Under the pieces are notes generated by a model. That model was given only the letters and a program-made list of their open reading frames with translations, did no database searches and was not told where the DNA came from. A stretch of DNA of 29,961 bases from Planctomycetaceae bacterium. GTDB taxonomy: Bacteria > Planctomycetota > Planctomycetia > Planctomycetales > Planctomycetaceae. The stretch is taken from NCBI GenBank assembly GCA_947463775.1, contig CANHVD010000005.1, positions 1 to 29,961 on the forward strand. Reading direction: 5' to 3'. Of the stretch, positions 1-7,101 are shown piece after piece. The position numbers and the translations under genes were made by a program. Each line of letters begins with the position of its first letter. The first letter of the stretch is position 1.

Positions 1-1161
1 CAGAGGAACCATCCAGAAGATGTCATACACGCCGTTGAACTTGCCCAGATTCCAGAACACGTTCATCGTGGCAAACATGGCACCGATCAGACAGATCGCA
101 AACGTCGGACGACGTCCCAGGTATTGGCTCAGATGGCTGAACATGTAGATGCCGAAGAAGGCTCCGCAGTTCAGAACCAGTGAGGTAATACCGGACCACT
201 TCTTGAGAGCGGCATCGAGCTCTGGTCCCTTGAGGCCTTCTGCTTCGAACACGGGTTTAAAGACTTCGCGCTGCAGGTCCGGTGTAAAAAATCCGATGCC
301 CCACAAGCCAATGACACCAGCACTGGCCAGCAAAAGTCCGATGAGTGCTCGATAACGCAGCTCCGGATCCCCAAACAGTTCGCTGTATGAACCTAGTTGT
401 TTCTTGACGCCATCAGTTGTCGATGCCGACTGCCAGCGTTCTGGTTCTTTGAGGCGACGTCGTACAACAAGCGACAACAAGGCTGGTGCTGTGCCGATCA
501 GGAACATGGTTTGCCATGAGGTACCAGCCATTCCAATCAGAGCCGCCGTGATATTTCCCACCGCCGACAGCGCCTGCAGCAAACCCAGAGCATGAGGTCT
601 TGCGCGAGACGGCATGACTTCAGCCACCAGTGAAACACCGACCGCGAACTCACCACCGACCCCGAGTCCTGTCAGGAATCTCCAGAAGCAAAAGTCCCAG
701 AAACCTTTAGAGAACGCACTGATCCCGGTAAACACGGAGTACACGATGATCGTGATGAGCATTGTTTTCACACGTCCCCAGCGGTCACCGAGTACGCCGA
801 AGATCAGACCACCGGTCGCCCATCCAATCAAAAAGATGGAGGTTGCGTAACCGCCGTGTTCTTTGCGTGTAGCACTAAGTTCATCGTTTCGAGCCTTCTC
901 CCAGGCGGCAACTCGTTCCTTATGCTTCTCTTCGGCTTCACCGGGTTCGGCTGCAGGTGGATCGGCGGGTTCCATCTGAATCAACTCGTTCATTGCCAGC
1001 GGTCGAGCCAGCGTGAACAGTTGCTGGTCCATCGTGTCAAACAACCACCCGAGGGCAGCCACCACGAAGACGAACCAATGATAGCTGTTAAGTTCCTTGT
1101 ACCATGGTCCAGTTGCTTTTGAGGTAGGCTCATCTTTGGAAGGAGGAATGTCGGCGTGCAA
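1..1161 (-). CDS. MFS transporter, C-terminus beyond window edge
   Basis: This is an inner-membrane secondary transporter of the major facilitator superfamily; its substrate cannot be read. Translating the minus strand gives a first membrane helix (HWFVFVVAALGWLFDTMDQQ), then a second beginning SIFLIGWATGG, followed by the loop motif GDRWGRVK, which is the classic DRxGR signature between helices 2 and 3. RFLTGLGVGGEFAVG matches the helix 4-5 region of sugar and organic-acid permeases. A second loop with YLGRRPTF precedes helix 8, and the frame stays open to position 1, so the C-terminal helices lie outside. The frame is open up to a stop at 1294-1296 with no ATG before residue MDQQ, which is inside helix 1. 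I chose TTG at 1161, which has GGGAGA a few bases upstream; GTG at 1212 is an alternative. Helices 1 and 2 are separated by an unusually long charged loop of about 50 residues. Class is secure; start and substrate are not. Confidence 0.85.
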   Translation of the reverse strand, partial: MHADIPPSKDEPTSKATGPWYKELNSYHWFVFVVAALGWLFDTMDQQLFTLARPLAMNELIQMEPADPPAAEPGEAEEKHKERVAAWEKARNDELSATRKEHGGYATSIFLIGWATGGLIFGVLGDRWGRVKTMLITIIVYSVFTGISAFSKGFWDFCFWRFLTGLGVGGEFAVGVSLVAEVMPSRARPHALGLLQALSAVGNITAALIGMAGTSWQTMFLIGTAPALLSLVVRRRLKEPERWQSASTTDGVKKQLGSYSELFGDPELRYRALIGLLLASAGVIGLWGIGFFTPDLQREVFKPVFEAEGLKGPELDAALKKWSGITSLVLNCGAFFGIYMFSHLSQYLGRRPTFAICLIGAMFATMNVFWNLGKFNGVYDIFWMVPL

Positions 1162-1379
1162 GGATAGGTCTCCCGGAGACGGCCAGAGGCCATCTGCTAG
1201 TGCAGGTGTCACAGAAATCTGGGCAGAGGACGCTCGGTATTCCTCGAAAAGGTTTCCGAACGCTCCGCACTCTGTCAAATCGGGCGACCTGGTTCAACCG
1301 ACACAGGGCATTCCCGGGCTACGCGGCGATAATTTGATGGACGGAGCAGTCCTTTCTCCGCAGAACTACACGCTCTCCA

Positions 1380-2300
1380 TCACTTGCCCGGCGAAAGCCC
1401 CCGCCGTAGCAGCAATTCCGGGTAATCCACTTTGACCAGATACAGCCCTTCAGCTGGCGCCGTGATTCCAGCCTGAGCACGGTTCTGTGACTGAATGATT
1501 TGCCCGACAAACTGCGGCTCATACTTGCGGCGGCCGACTTCCATCAGCGTGCCCACGATGGCTCGAACCATGTTGTACAGGAATCCATCAGCCATGACTT
1601 CGAACACGATTAACGGGCGATCAAAGTTCTGATAAGGGCGACCGTGGACAGGGTTCCAGTCATGAGGCGATGACCATGGTTGCCAGCCTTCGACCCGCTG
1701 GATAGTCGCCTCCATGATGTTTCGTACACTGCTCGACTTGTTCGGATACTGAGTTTCAAAGCAGCGGAAATCATGAGTACCCAGAAGGTGTTGAGTTGCC
1801 TTGGCCATCAGATCCACGTCCAGATGAAATCGGCATCGATGGACGAAGCGGTTCAGAAACGGCGGCGCGACATCACTGTCACAGATCACATAGCGGTAGC
1901 GTTTTCTGACCGCTGAATACGTTGCATGAAATGCTGACTCAACGTCTGCGACACTGACGATCGTGATATCTTCCGGCAGATAACATTGCAGGCCTCGTCG
2001 GACATTCTCAATGGGAATGTTGCAATCCGTATGGAAATTGGCCACCTGTCCAATCGCATGAACGCCGGCATCCGTACGCCCCGCGCAGAAGACGCGAGGA
2101 GATTCGCCGGTCAGACGCTGGACAGCTCGCTCCACACATTCCTGAACTGATAGTCCGTTGGGTTGAACCTGCCAGCCGCGATAGGCCGTTCCGTCGTAAG
2201 CAATAGTCAACATGATATTGCGTCGAGCTGACGGGTTCTCTTCTGGTTGCGTAGTTCCCGAATTGAGTTCGTCATCGCAGTCCGGATTGATTGGAAACAT
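1380..2300 (-). CDS. truA: tRNA pseudouridine(38-40) synthase TruA
   Basis: Cytoplasmic enzyme that isomerises uridines 38-40 of the tRNA anticodon arm to pseudouridine. The family signature CAGRTDAGVHA is present; its aspartate (residue 77 from the chosen start) is the catalytic nucleophile of TruA enzymes. Other family blocks are MLTIAYDGTAYRGWQ near the N-terminus, HDFRCFE in the middle, and FLYNMVRAIVGTLMEVG near the C-terminus. The length, about 306 residues, is slightly above the usual 245-280 because of an N-terminal tail rich in Asp, Glu and Pro. The start is uncertain: ATG codons at 2306 and 2300 and TTG at 2321 are all possible without a clear Shine-Dalgarno, and the conserved domain itself begins at an internal ATG at 2213. 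It lies downstream of a doubtful small ORF and upstream of the MFS gene on the same strand, with no obvious functional link. The family call is very secure. Confidence 0.95.
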   Translation of the reverse strand: MFPINPDCDDELNSGTTQPEENPSARRNIMLTIAYDGTAYRGWQVQPNGLSVQECVERAVQRLTGESPRVFCAGRTDAGVHAIGQVANFHTDCNIPIENVRRGLQCYLPEDITIVSVADVESAFHATYSAVRKRYRYVICDSDVAPPFLNRFVHRCRFHLDVDLMAKATQHLLGTHDFRCFETQYPNKSSSVRNIMEATIQRVEGWQPWSSPHDWNPVHGRPYQNFDRPLIVFEVMADGFLYNMVRAIVGTLMEVGRRKYEPQFVGQIIQSQNRAQAGITAPAEGLYLVKVDYPELLLRRGLSPGK

Positions 2301-2423
2301 AGACATCAGAAAACGAGCCAATCACAACAGGCCAAAAGAAATCATGATTTGAATGTTCGGTTTAACAATATTCGAGAGTCAGCCACAGAGAAGTCAGGTT
2401 GTCGCCGCCTGAATGGTTGTTTA

Positions 2424-2735
2424 TCAAAGAGAAGATTTTTGTCGGAGAATGCCGCCGAGTGTACACGAATTCTGAACGCCGGAAGCATCAGCGTCCAGCT
2501 CCCGGCAGATTATGCCGCTCTGCAAATTCACAGACAACGCCTGAAATGAATCTGCGGGTTGAGCAACGAATTCGAATTCTGTTTGTTGCTCCGTAAGCTG
2601 TTTCCGAATGATTCTCTTTTTATCATCGGCTCGGCGGCAGGCGGCGTCTCGTGAGACTCGATCGCCGAAGACACTACGGAGATCTGTCTCCAATGCCGCC
2701 AATTCACGGTGCGTACTCGACAGATCAAGGTTCAT
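2424..2735 (-). CDS. possible small protein of about 103 residues
   Basis: I do not recognise this protein. The frame is open for 103 codons from ATG 2735 (or 111 from GTG 2759) and codon use looks plausible for a real gene. The first half is charged and probably helical (for example HRELAALETDLRSVF, then KKRIIRKQLTEQQTEFEF) and could form a short coiled coil. There is no signal peptide or membrane segment. It lies upstream of truA on the same strand and its start is only 26 bases from that of the divergent TolC gene, so the two would share a promoter region. No strong Shine-Dalgarno is visible. It may be a chance ORF in a 460-base spacer. Confidence 0.35.
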   Translation of the reverse strand: MNLDLSSTHRELAALETDLRSVFGDRVSRDAACRRADDKKRIIRKQLTEQQTEFEFVAQPADSFQALSVNLQSGIICRELDADASGVQNSCTLGGILRQKSSL

Positions 2736-2761
2736 TGCCCACTCTGATTCAGAGCACACGG

Positions 2762-4729
2762 ATGTCGCTCAACATCAACGTAATACGACGCTGCGTCTGG
2801 CGACTTGATCGCCGAGTAGCCGTCTGCACGCCTTGCTCACACCGAGCAAAGTTGGTGGTGTTGCTTGCCGTGTTGATGTTGAGTCCTGGCTGTTCTTCAA
2901 ATTATCAGTGGCGAAAGACGGTGGCCAATGATACTTCCGTGGTCAATTCTATCTCCCGGAAGGTAGATGAGCCGCAGGTGGAGATCATGCAGGCGGCTTT
3001 GACATCCGCTCCGATCACCATGCGAGATCGGGACCGCCTGGAGTCGCTGGTCTATATGGAGTTAACGCTCCGACAGACGCTCGAAATCGCGATGCAGAAC
3101 TCACAGGTTCTCCGCGAACTTGGTGGTGTCGCCCTGAAGAACCCCGACACGATTTCAACGAAATACGATAGCGCGCTCTGGCAGACTGATCCTCGTTACG
3201 GTAGGGAGGCTGCTCTGAGTGCCTTTGATGCACAGCTGGCGGCGACGGCTTATTTCAACAATAAAGATCAGACGTTCAACAACCCATTCTTCTCCGGCGG
3301 AACAAATACGTTTCAGCAGGACTTAAATGATTACTCAATGGAGTTGAGCAAACGGACGGTGACTGGCTCCCGTCTCGCGCTTCGAGGCATCAGCACTTAC
3401 GACGCCAACAATGCACCCAGCAATACGTTCCCGAGTGCGTGGGATAGTTATGTCGAAGGCGAAATCCGGCAACCATTGCTCCAAGGTGGTGGCATGGAGT
3501 TCAATCGAATTGCCGGCCCTGGGGCGACTCCCGGCGTCTATAACGGTCTCCTGATTGCTCGTGTCAACAATGATATTTCTCAGACAGAGTTTGAAATCGC
3601 GGTGCGTGATTATGTCAGCAACGTGGTTAATGCTTACTGGGATCTCTACTTCGCCTATCGAGATCTCGATGCTCGCAGCGAGGCGATGAAGCGATCACTG
3701 ATTGCCTGGAATCAGCTTAAGGCCCGAGCAGAAAACGATCTGGAGTCCGACGCAAGAGTTGCGCTCGCCAGCGAGCAATACTATCGCTTCAAAGCCGAAG
3801 TCGACGATGCCCTGACGGGGCGGGTGATTCAGGGGACTCAGAACAGAAACGGAAGCACCGGAGGAACTCTGCGTGGGTCCAGCGGCGTGCAGGTGGCAGA
3901 ACGTCGTCTGCGACTTCTGATTGGCATGCAAATCAACGGTGATGAACTGATCCGCCCGGCCGAGGATCCTTCCGAGGCAGAGGTGATTTTCTACTGGGAT
4001 ACCGTGATGCAGGAAGCTCTGATGCGGCGGCCTGAATTGCGTCGCCAACAGTTGACGATTCATAAAAGTCAGATGGAACTCCTGGCGGCTCGGAACTTTC
4101 TGAATCCACAGCTTGACACGGTCGGTCGTTATCGGTTTCGTGGCTTTGGAGATGACCTGCTGGCTTCGTCCGGGCAGTCTTCATCGGTCGGGAATATGGC
4201 TGATGGAAAAAATCAGGAGTGGTATGTTGGACTCGAATACACGGTACCGCTCGGATATCGCAAAGGGCACCTGGCAGTTTCAAACGCTGAGATGCTGCTG
4301 ACACGAGACCGCGCGATTCTGCAGGCGCAAGAGCGTGAGGTGGTCCATGACCTCAGCAACGCGATCGCAGATGCCGCGCGAGCCTATGAGGCTGTCACAA
4401 ATGCCGAGAATCGCCTGAATGCCGCGAATAGTGTTCTGACGGCTTATGAGACTCAGGAGAAAAATGATCTGGATGTGGATGTCGATCGCCAGCTGGATGC
4501 TCAGCGTCGAGTTGTCGAGGCAGAGATACGCTACTATCAGGCCAAAGCGGAGTACGCAGTTGCACTCAAGAATGTGCATCTCGAAAAAGGCAGCCTCATG
4601 GGCTATACCGAGCTGCACATCCTTGACGGCGTTGTCCCCGTCATTAGAGAACAGGTCACTGTTGCGAAGACTGAAAGCAGCTCGGAATCACCAGAGGCCG
4701 AGGCTTCTGAAGTGGCGCCAACTCCATAG
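2762..4729 (+). CDS. TolC-family outer-membrane efflux lipoprotein
   Basis: Outer-membrane channel component of a type I secretion or multidrug efflux system, of the OEP/TolC family. From ATG 2762 the protein has 655 residues. It opens with a basic stretch, then a hydrophobic core (LVVLLAVLML) ending in a lipobox SPGC with the lipidated cysteine at residue 44. An unusually long n-region makes the exact start uncertain; the frame is open upstream to 2651. The mature part begins with the typical ELTLRQTLEIAMQNS helix (about residues 100-114). Long alanine- and glutamate-rich helical segments follow (around 281-305, and again around 500-590 with DLSNAIADAARAYEAV and QLDAQRRVVEAEIRYYQAKA). This is the two-fold repeat of hairpins that builds the TolC tunnel. 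The C-terminus is an acidic, serine-rich tail. No HlyD-type adaptor or RND pump gene is adjacent, so its partner must be encoded elsewhere. It is convergent with the small lipoprotein gene. Confidence 0.88.
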   Translation: MSLNINVIRRCVWRLDRRVAVCTPCSHRAKLVVLLAVLMLSPGCSSNYQWRKTVANDTSVVNSISRKVDEPQVEIMQAALTSAPITMRDRDRLESLVYMELTLRQTLEIAMQNSQVLRELGGVALKNPDTISTKYDSALWQTDPRYGREAALSAFDAQLAATAYFNNKDQTFNNPFFSGGTNTFQQDLNDYSMELSKRTVTGSRLALRGISTYDANNAPSNTFPSAWDSYVEGEIRQPLLQGGGMEFNRIAGPGATPGVYNGLLIARVNNDISQTEFEIAVRDYVSNVVNAYWDLYFAYRDLDARSEAMKRSLIAWNQLKARAENDLESDARVALASEQYYRFKAEVDDALTGRVIQGTQNRNGSTGGTLRGSSGVQVAERRLRLLIGMQINGDELIRPAEDPSEAEVIFYWDTVMQEALMRRPELRRQQLTIHKSQMELLAARNFLNPQLDTVGRYRFRGFGDDLLASSGQSSSVGNMADGKNQEWYVGLEYTVPLGYRKGHLAVSNAEMLLTRDRAILQAQEREVVHDLSNAIADAARAYEAVTNAENRLNAANSVLTAYETQEKNDLDVDVDRQLDAQRRVVEAEIRYYQAKAEYAVALKNVHLEKGSLMGYTELHILDGVVPVIREQVTVAKTESSSESPEAEASEVAPTP

Positions 4730-4795
4730 TGCCAGGTCGCAGAAGCTCACTGCGCCTGTTCTCATCTGCAATTTGCCTCGCCTGCGGTCATTCAT

Positions 4796-4960
4796 TTGGC
4801 GAACTACGAGCTGACGTTCCGCATGCAGACGGCGGCTCCGGACTTGATTCGCATTGGCAATGAAGCTGCGGCGACTCGGGAATTGCATGGCGTCGACACA
4901 GAACCAACGGCGAGGTTCTGACACATGTGCCTGCTGGCCCGACGCATTGCGGACAGAGGC
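4796..4960 (+). pseudogene. remnant of a DUF1501 gene
   Basis: Read in the frame starting at 4799, this stretch encodes ANYELTFRMQTAAPDLIRIG, then NEAAATRELHGVDTEPTARF, then a TGA stop (4919-4921), then HMCLLARRIADRG. This matches the central part of DUF1501 proteins, where a segment like YELAFRMQ..AP, then an ESxATRxLYGxD block, is followed by F-G-x-x-CLLARRLVERGVRF. The TGA sits exactly where family members have glycine, so a GGA-to-TGA change explains it. Homology stops abruptly after the RG, and nothing recognisable precedes the first residues. It is therefore an internal fragment of about 55 codons with a nonsense mutation, not a gene. It differs clearly from the intact DUF1501 protein at 12984-14426, so it did not arise by recent copying of that gene. 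Its antisense strand forms the end of the neighbouring lipoprotein ORF. Confidence 0.75.
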
Positions 4961-5169
4961 GGCTTCACATCGACGGGGTCTGATGCGTTCTGCTTCATGG
5001 CTTCGATCTTCGCCTTGCTCTCATCGATGGATTTCTGAATCGCTTCAAGTTTCTTCTCTACCTCAGCCGTGGTCTTCCGGCTTTTCTCAAGCACTTCTTG
5101 AGGATCAGGGGAACTGTCAGCACATCCCGTGACACACAGCAACATGATTGCGCAGGAATACCGGATCAT
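4804..5169 (-). CDS. small lipoprotein with coiled coil, 3' end made of antisense remnant
   Basis: A 121-residue predicted lipoprotein of unknown function. The start ATG at 5169 is supported by GAGAAGAG a few bases upstream. A short signal peptide (IRYSCAIMLLCVTGC) ends in the lipobox VTGC with the lipidated cysteine at residue 16. Residues 22-60 are a charged helix, probably a coiled coil (EVLEKSRKTTAEVEKKLEAI and onward). From about residue 70 the composition changes to an Arg/Ser/Cys-rich stretch. That part is encoded opposite the DUF1501 remnant, so the original C-terminus seems to have been lost and replaced by chance sequence up to the first stop. The frame is open upstream to 5289, but the lipobox argues for the short start. 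It follows the PanB-like gene by 100 bases on the same strand and may be cotranscribed. Whether the product is still functional is unclear. Confidence 0.6.
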   Translation of the reverse strand: MIRYSCAIMLLCVTGCADSSPDPQEVLEKSRKTTAEVEKKLEAIQKSIDESKAKIEAMKQNASDPVDVKPPLSAMRRASRHMCQNLAVGSVSTPCNSRVAAASLPMRIKSGAAVCMRNVSS

Positions 5170-5269
5170 ACTCTTCTCAAGTATCTCGTGAGTGGTTTCG
5201 TGTATTCGCTTGAGAGGACAGGGTTGCCCCTCAGTTTTCACCGTTCTGGCGTTTCGCATCATTCTGAAG

Positions 5270-6193
5270 TTACTCGACCCCGTTACCATCCACTGCGGAC
5301 AAGAACTGATTGATCAATCCTTCCGGGGCGTTGACGATGTGTTGTGGGCCTGGAAACGTGCCGCTTTTGACATCGTCGATATAGTCCCGGAAACCCTGGA
5401 CTCGCTCTACCTGGATCGCCTGCTCCATCGCATAGAGATTTCGATACTGTTTTGTGTGTCGAGGATAGGGAGGAGCATGACAGCCGAGGATGTCTTCGGC
5501 GAACATGAACTGAATGTCACCGCCGCTGCCTGCACCAATCGACGAGGTGACCAGTCGAGTGCGTTTGGAGATTTCCGCAAGCAACTGAGCTGGCACAACT
5601 TCAACTTCAACGGCCCATGCTCCTGCTTCTTCGAATGACTTAATCTTTTCGAAGATCCACATCGCTTCTTCAATCGTTTTGCCGACCGCCCTGAGGCCTC
5701 CCGTCCAGGTGCTCAGGCGAGGTACCAGACCGGCGTGAGCTTCCACGGGAATGCCGGCATCAGAAACAGCCCGAATCAGTTTTGGTCCCCATTGGCACAT
5801 GATTCCATCGGCACCAGCCTCCATCGCGATGTAGCCAGCTCGGACCGCTTCGTCCGCAGTCGCAATCTTTGTCAGCCCGATGCAGAACGTCATGAACGTA
5901 TGGGACGCTGCTTTTCGCATCGCGATTGCGTCCGCCGGATTCGCTGGATCAAACTTGACCTTCAGCGTATCGATGCCCGCCTCTTCGGCTGCCACGGCCT
6001 CCCTCGTTGTGAAGGGCATTGTCTCCGTGAGAATGGTTTTGCCCTTCAAATCCTGAAGGTGTTTAACCGTGTAGTTGCGGGTTGCGTATTCTCCACCCAG
6101 AGTCATCGTTCGGTGGAGTCCTCGCTTGTGCGCGTCTCTGGGCGCCAACGCGCCAAATGGGTGTTCGTCAGATTTCATGGGTTTCGCAGACAT
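5270..6193 (-). CDS. divergent PanB-like protein (PEP mutase/KPHMT superfamily)
   Basis: The closest family I recognise is ketopantoate hydroxymethyltransferase (PanB), which adds a one-carbon unit to 2-oxoisovalerate in pantothenate synthesis. PanB-like landmarks are TVKHLQDLKGKT at residues 42-53, EAHAGLVPRL at 151-160, and EEAGAWAVEVEVVPAQLLAE at 188-207 with the catalytic-type glutamate E198. IGAGSGGD follows at 219-226. However, the N-terminal half departs from PanB: the metal-binding GDS motif is replaced by KVKFDPAN (78-85), the second metal aspartate is absent near FMTFCIGL (100-107), and the VKIEGG lysine is replaced by IMCQWG (131-136). It may therefore be a paralogue with another reaction in the same TIM-barrel superfamily. 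The start is ATG 6193 or 6178; neither has a good Shine-Dalgarno, and the frame extends to 6286. No other pantothenate gene is visible nearby. Confidence 0.7.
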   Translation of the reverse strand: MSAKPMKSDEHPFGALAPRDAHKRGLHRTMTLGGEYATRNYTVKHLQDLKGKTILTETMPFTTREAVAAEEAGIDTLKVKFDPANPADAIAMRKAASHTFMTFCIGLTKIATADEAVRAGYIAMEAGADGIMCQWGPKLIRAVSDAGIPVEAHAGLVPRLSTWTGGLRAVGKTIEEAMWIFEKIKSFEEAGAWAVEVEVVPAQLLAEISKRTRLVTSSIGAGSGGDIQFMFAEDILGCHAPPYPRHTKQYRNLYAMEQAIQVERVQGFRDYIDDVKSGTFPGPQHIVNAPEGLINQFLSAVDGNGVE

Positions 6194-6336
6194 AGAAACA
6201 GTGTGGCAAGACTTGTGTCGGCAATGAGATTCTCGAATCGTCTGCACAATTTCAACCAAGACAGCCCACCAGCCCCTACAGAACAAGAGCCTGATTGTTC
6301 GCTACACATCCAGAACAGATGACTCATGCGATTGCT

Positions 6337-6507
6337 TTAACCCACACTGGTCATATCGCCCGAGGTCGCGCGAGTGTCGGAACGGAGCAGTGAAGCATCC
6401 GCCAGGTTCTCACTCCGGTCTTGAGCACCAGAGCGGAGAAGAACTGAATCGAATGCCGCCTCTTCCGGTGTGATTGGAGCCGTGTGCGGATATGCACGAC
6501 CACGCAT
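6337..6507 (-). CDS. possible 56-residue small protein
   Basis: A short ORF starting with MRGRAYPHTAPITPEEAAF. It is too short for strong coding statistics, but its ATG at 6507 is preceded by a textbook Shine-Dalgarno AAGGAG (6516-6521) at 8-base spacing, rare in this window. The protein is hydrophilic, rich in Ser, Arg, Asp and Ala, with no membrane segment or known motif. It lies 143 bases upstream of the PanB-like gene on the same strand, so it could be a leader ORF or the first gene of that unit. I do not recognise it. Confidence 0.4.
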   Translation of the reverse strand: MRGRAYPHTAPITPEEAAFDSVLLRSGAQDRSENLADASLLRSDTRATSGDMTSVG

Positions 6508-7101
6508 CGGATCGTCTCCTTGGGCTCGATGCAGTTTTGTGAAGCGAGATGTTGAGGAGATAGTTTGCTCCATGGAGGATTCATGTGTGCCATTGCAATC
6601 GCCCACCGTTCTGCAACTGCGATAACCGCCAGCCTTCGATTTCTCCGTAAAATAGACTCCGGAAATGACCAGTTATGGATTCGGGCAGCGGCCCCATGTA
6701 CATCTTTGTTCATTGCTGATGATAAGCACGCAGTGTGTGTTGAGTTTTTTGGCCTGACGGCTGCTGACTCCTTTTAATCGGCCCGCCTCATCTGGAAAAC
6801 TTCGGAAAGAGTCGAACAGCAACGCTGCCCATGTGGATGATTATTGCGAGCATGTCCGGAAAAGGTGCTGTCCTGGTTCTGCGACTTAGAAATCTGATCG
6901 AGTCTGCGGATTGAACCGTTGCGAGTTTGAGATTCGAAGCGATGGAATTCTCTCGGTGGCGTATTCCCTACTGACTGGAGCAGAATATTTATGGAATTAA
7001 CGGTGTGACTGGAACATGCCCCCGGTCATTATTACTCTGACATTTCACTGATGAAGTTTTAGACCTCATGGCCGTGTTTTCTGTGAAGGGTTGCGTTGTC
7101 T
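6508..7101. other. intergenic stretch between divergent genes
   Basis: About 590 bases between the small minus-strand ORF and the first sulfatase. Short frames exist on both strands but none has a convincing start and composition. It must hold the promoter of the sulfatase, and perhaps that of the small ORF and PanB-like gene, but I cannot point to a clear -35/-10 pair. The last bases (GAAGGG, 7085-7090) could serve as the Shine-Dalgarno of the sulfatase. Confidence 0.5.
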
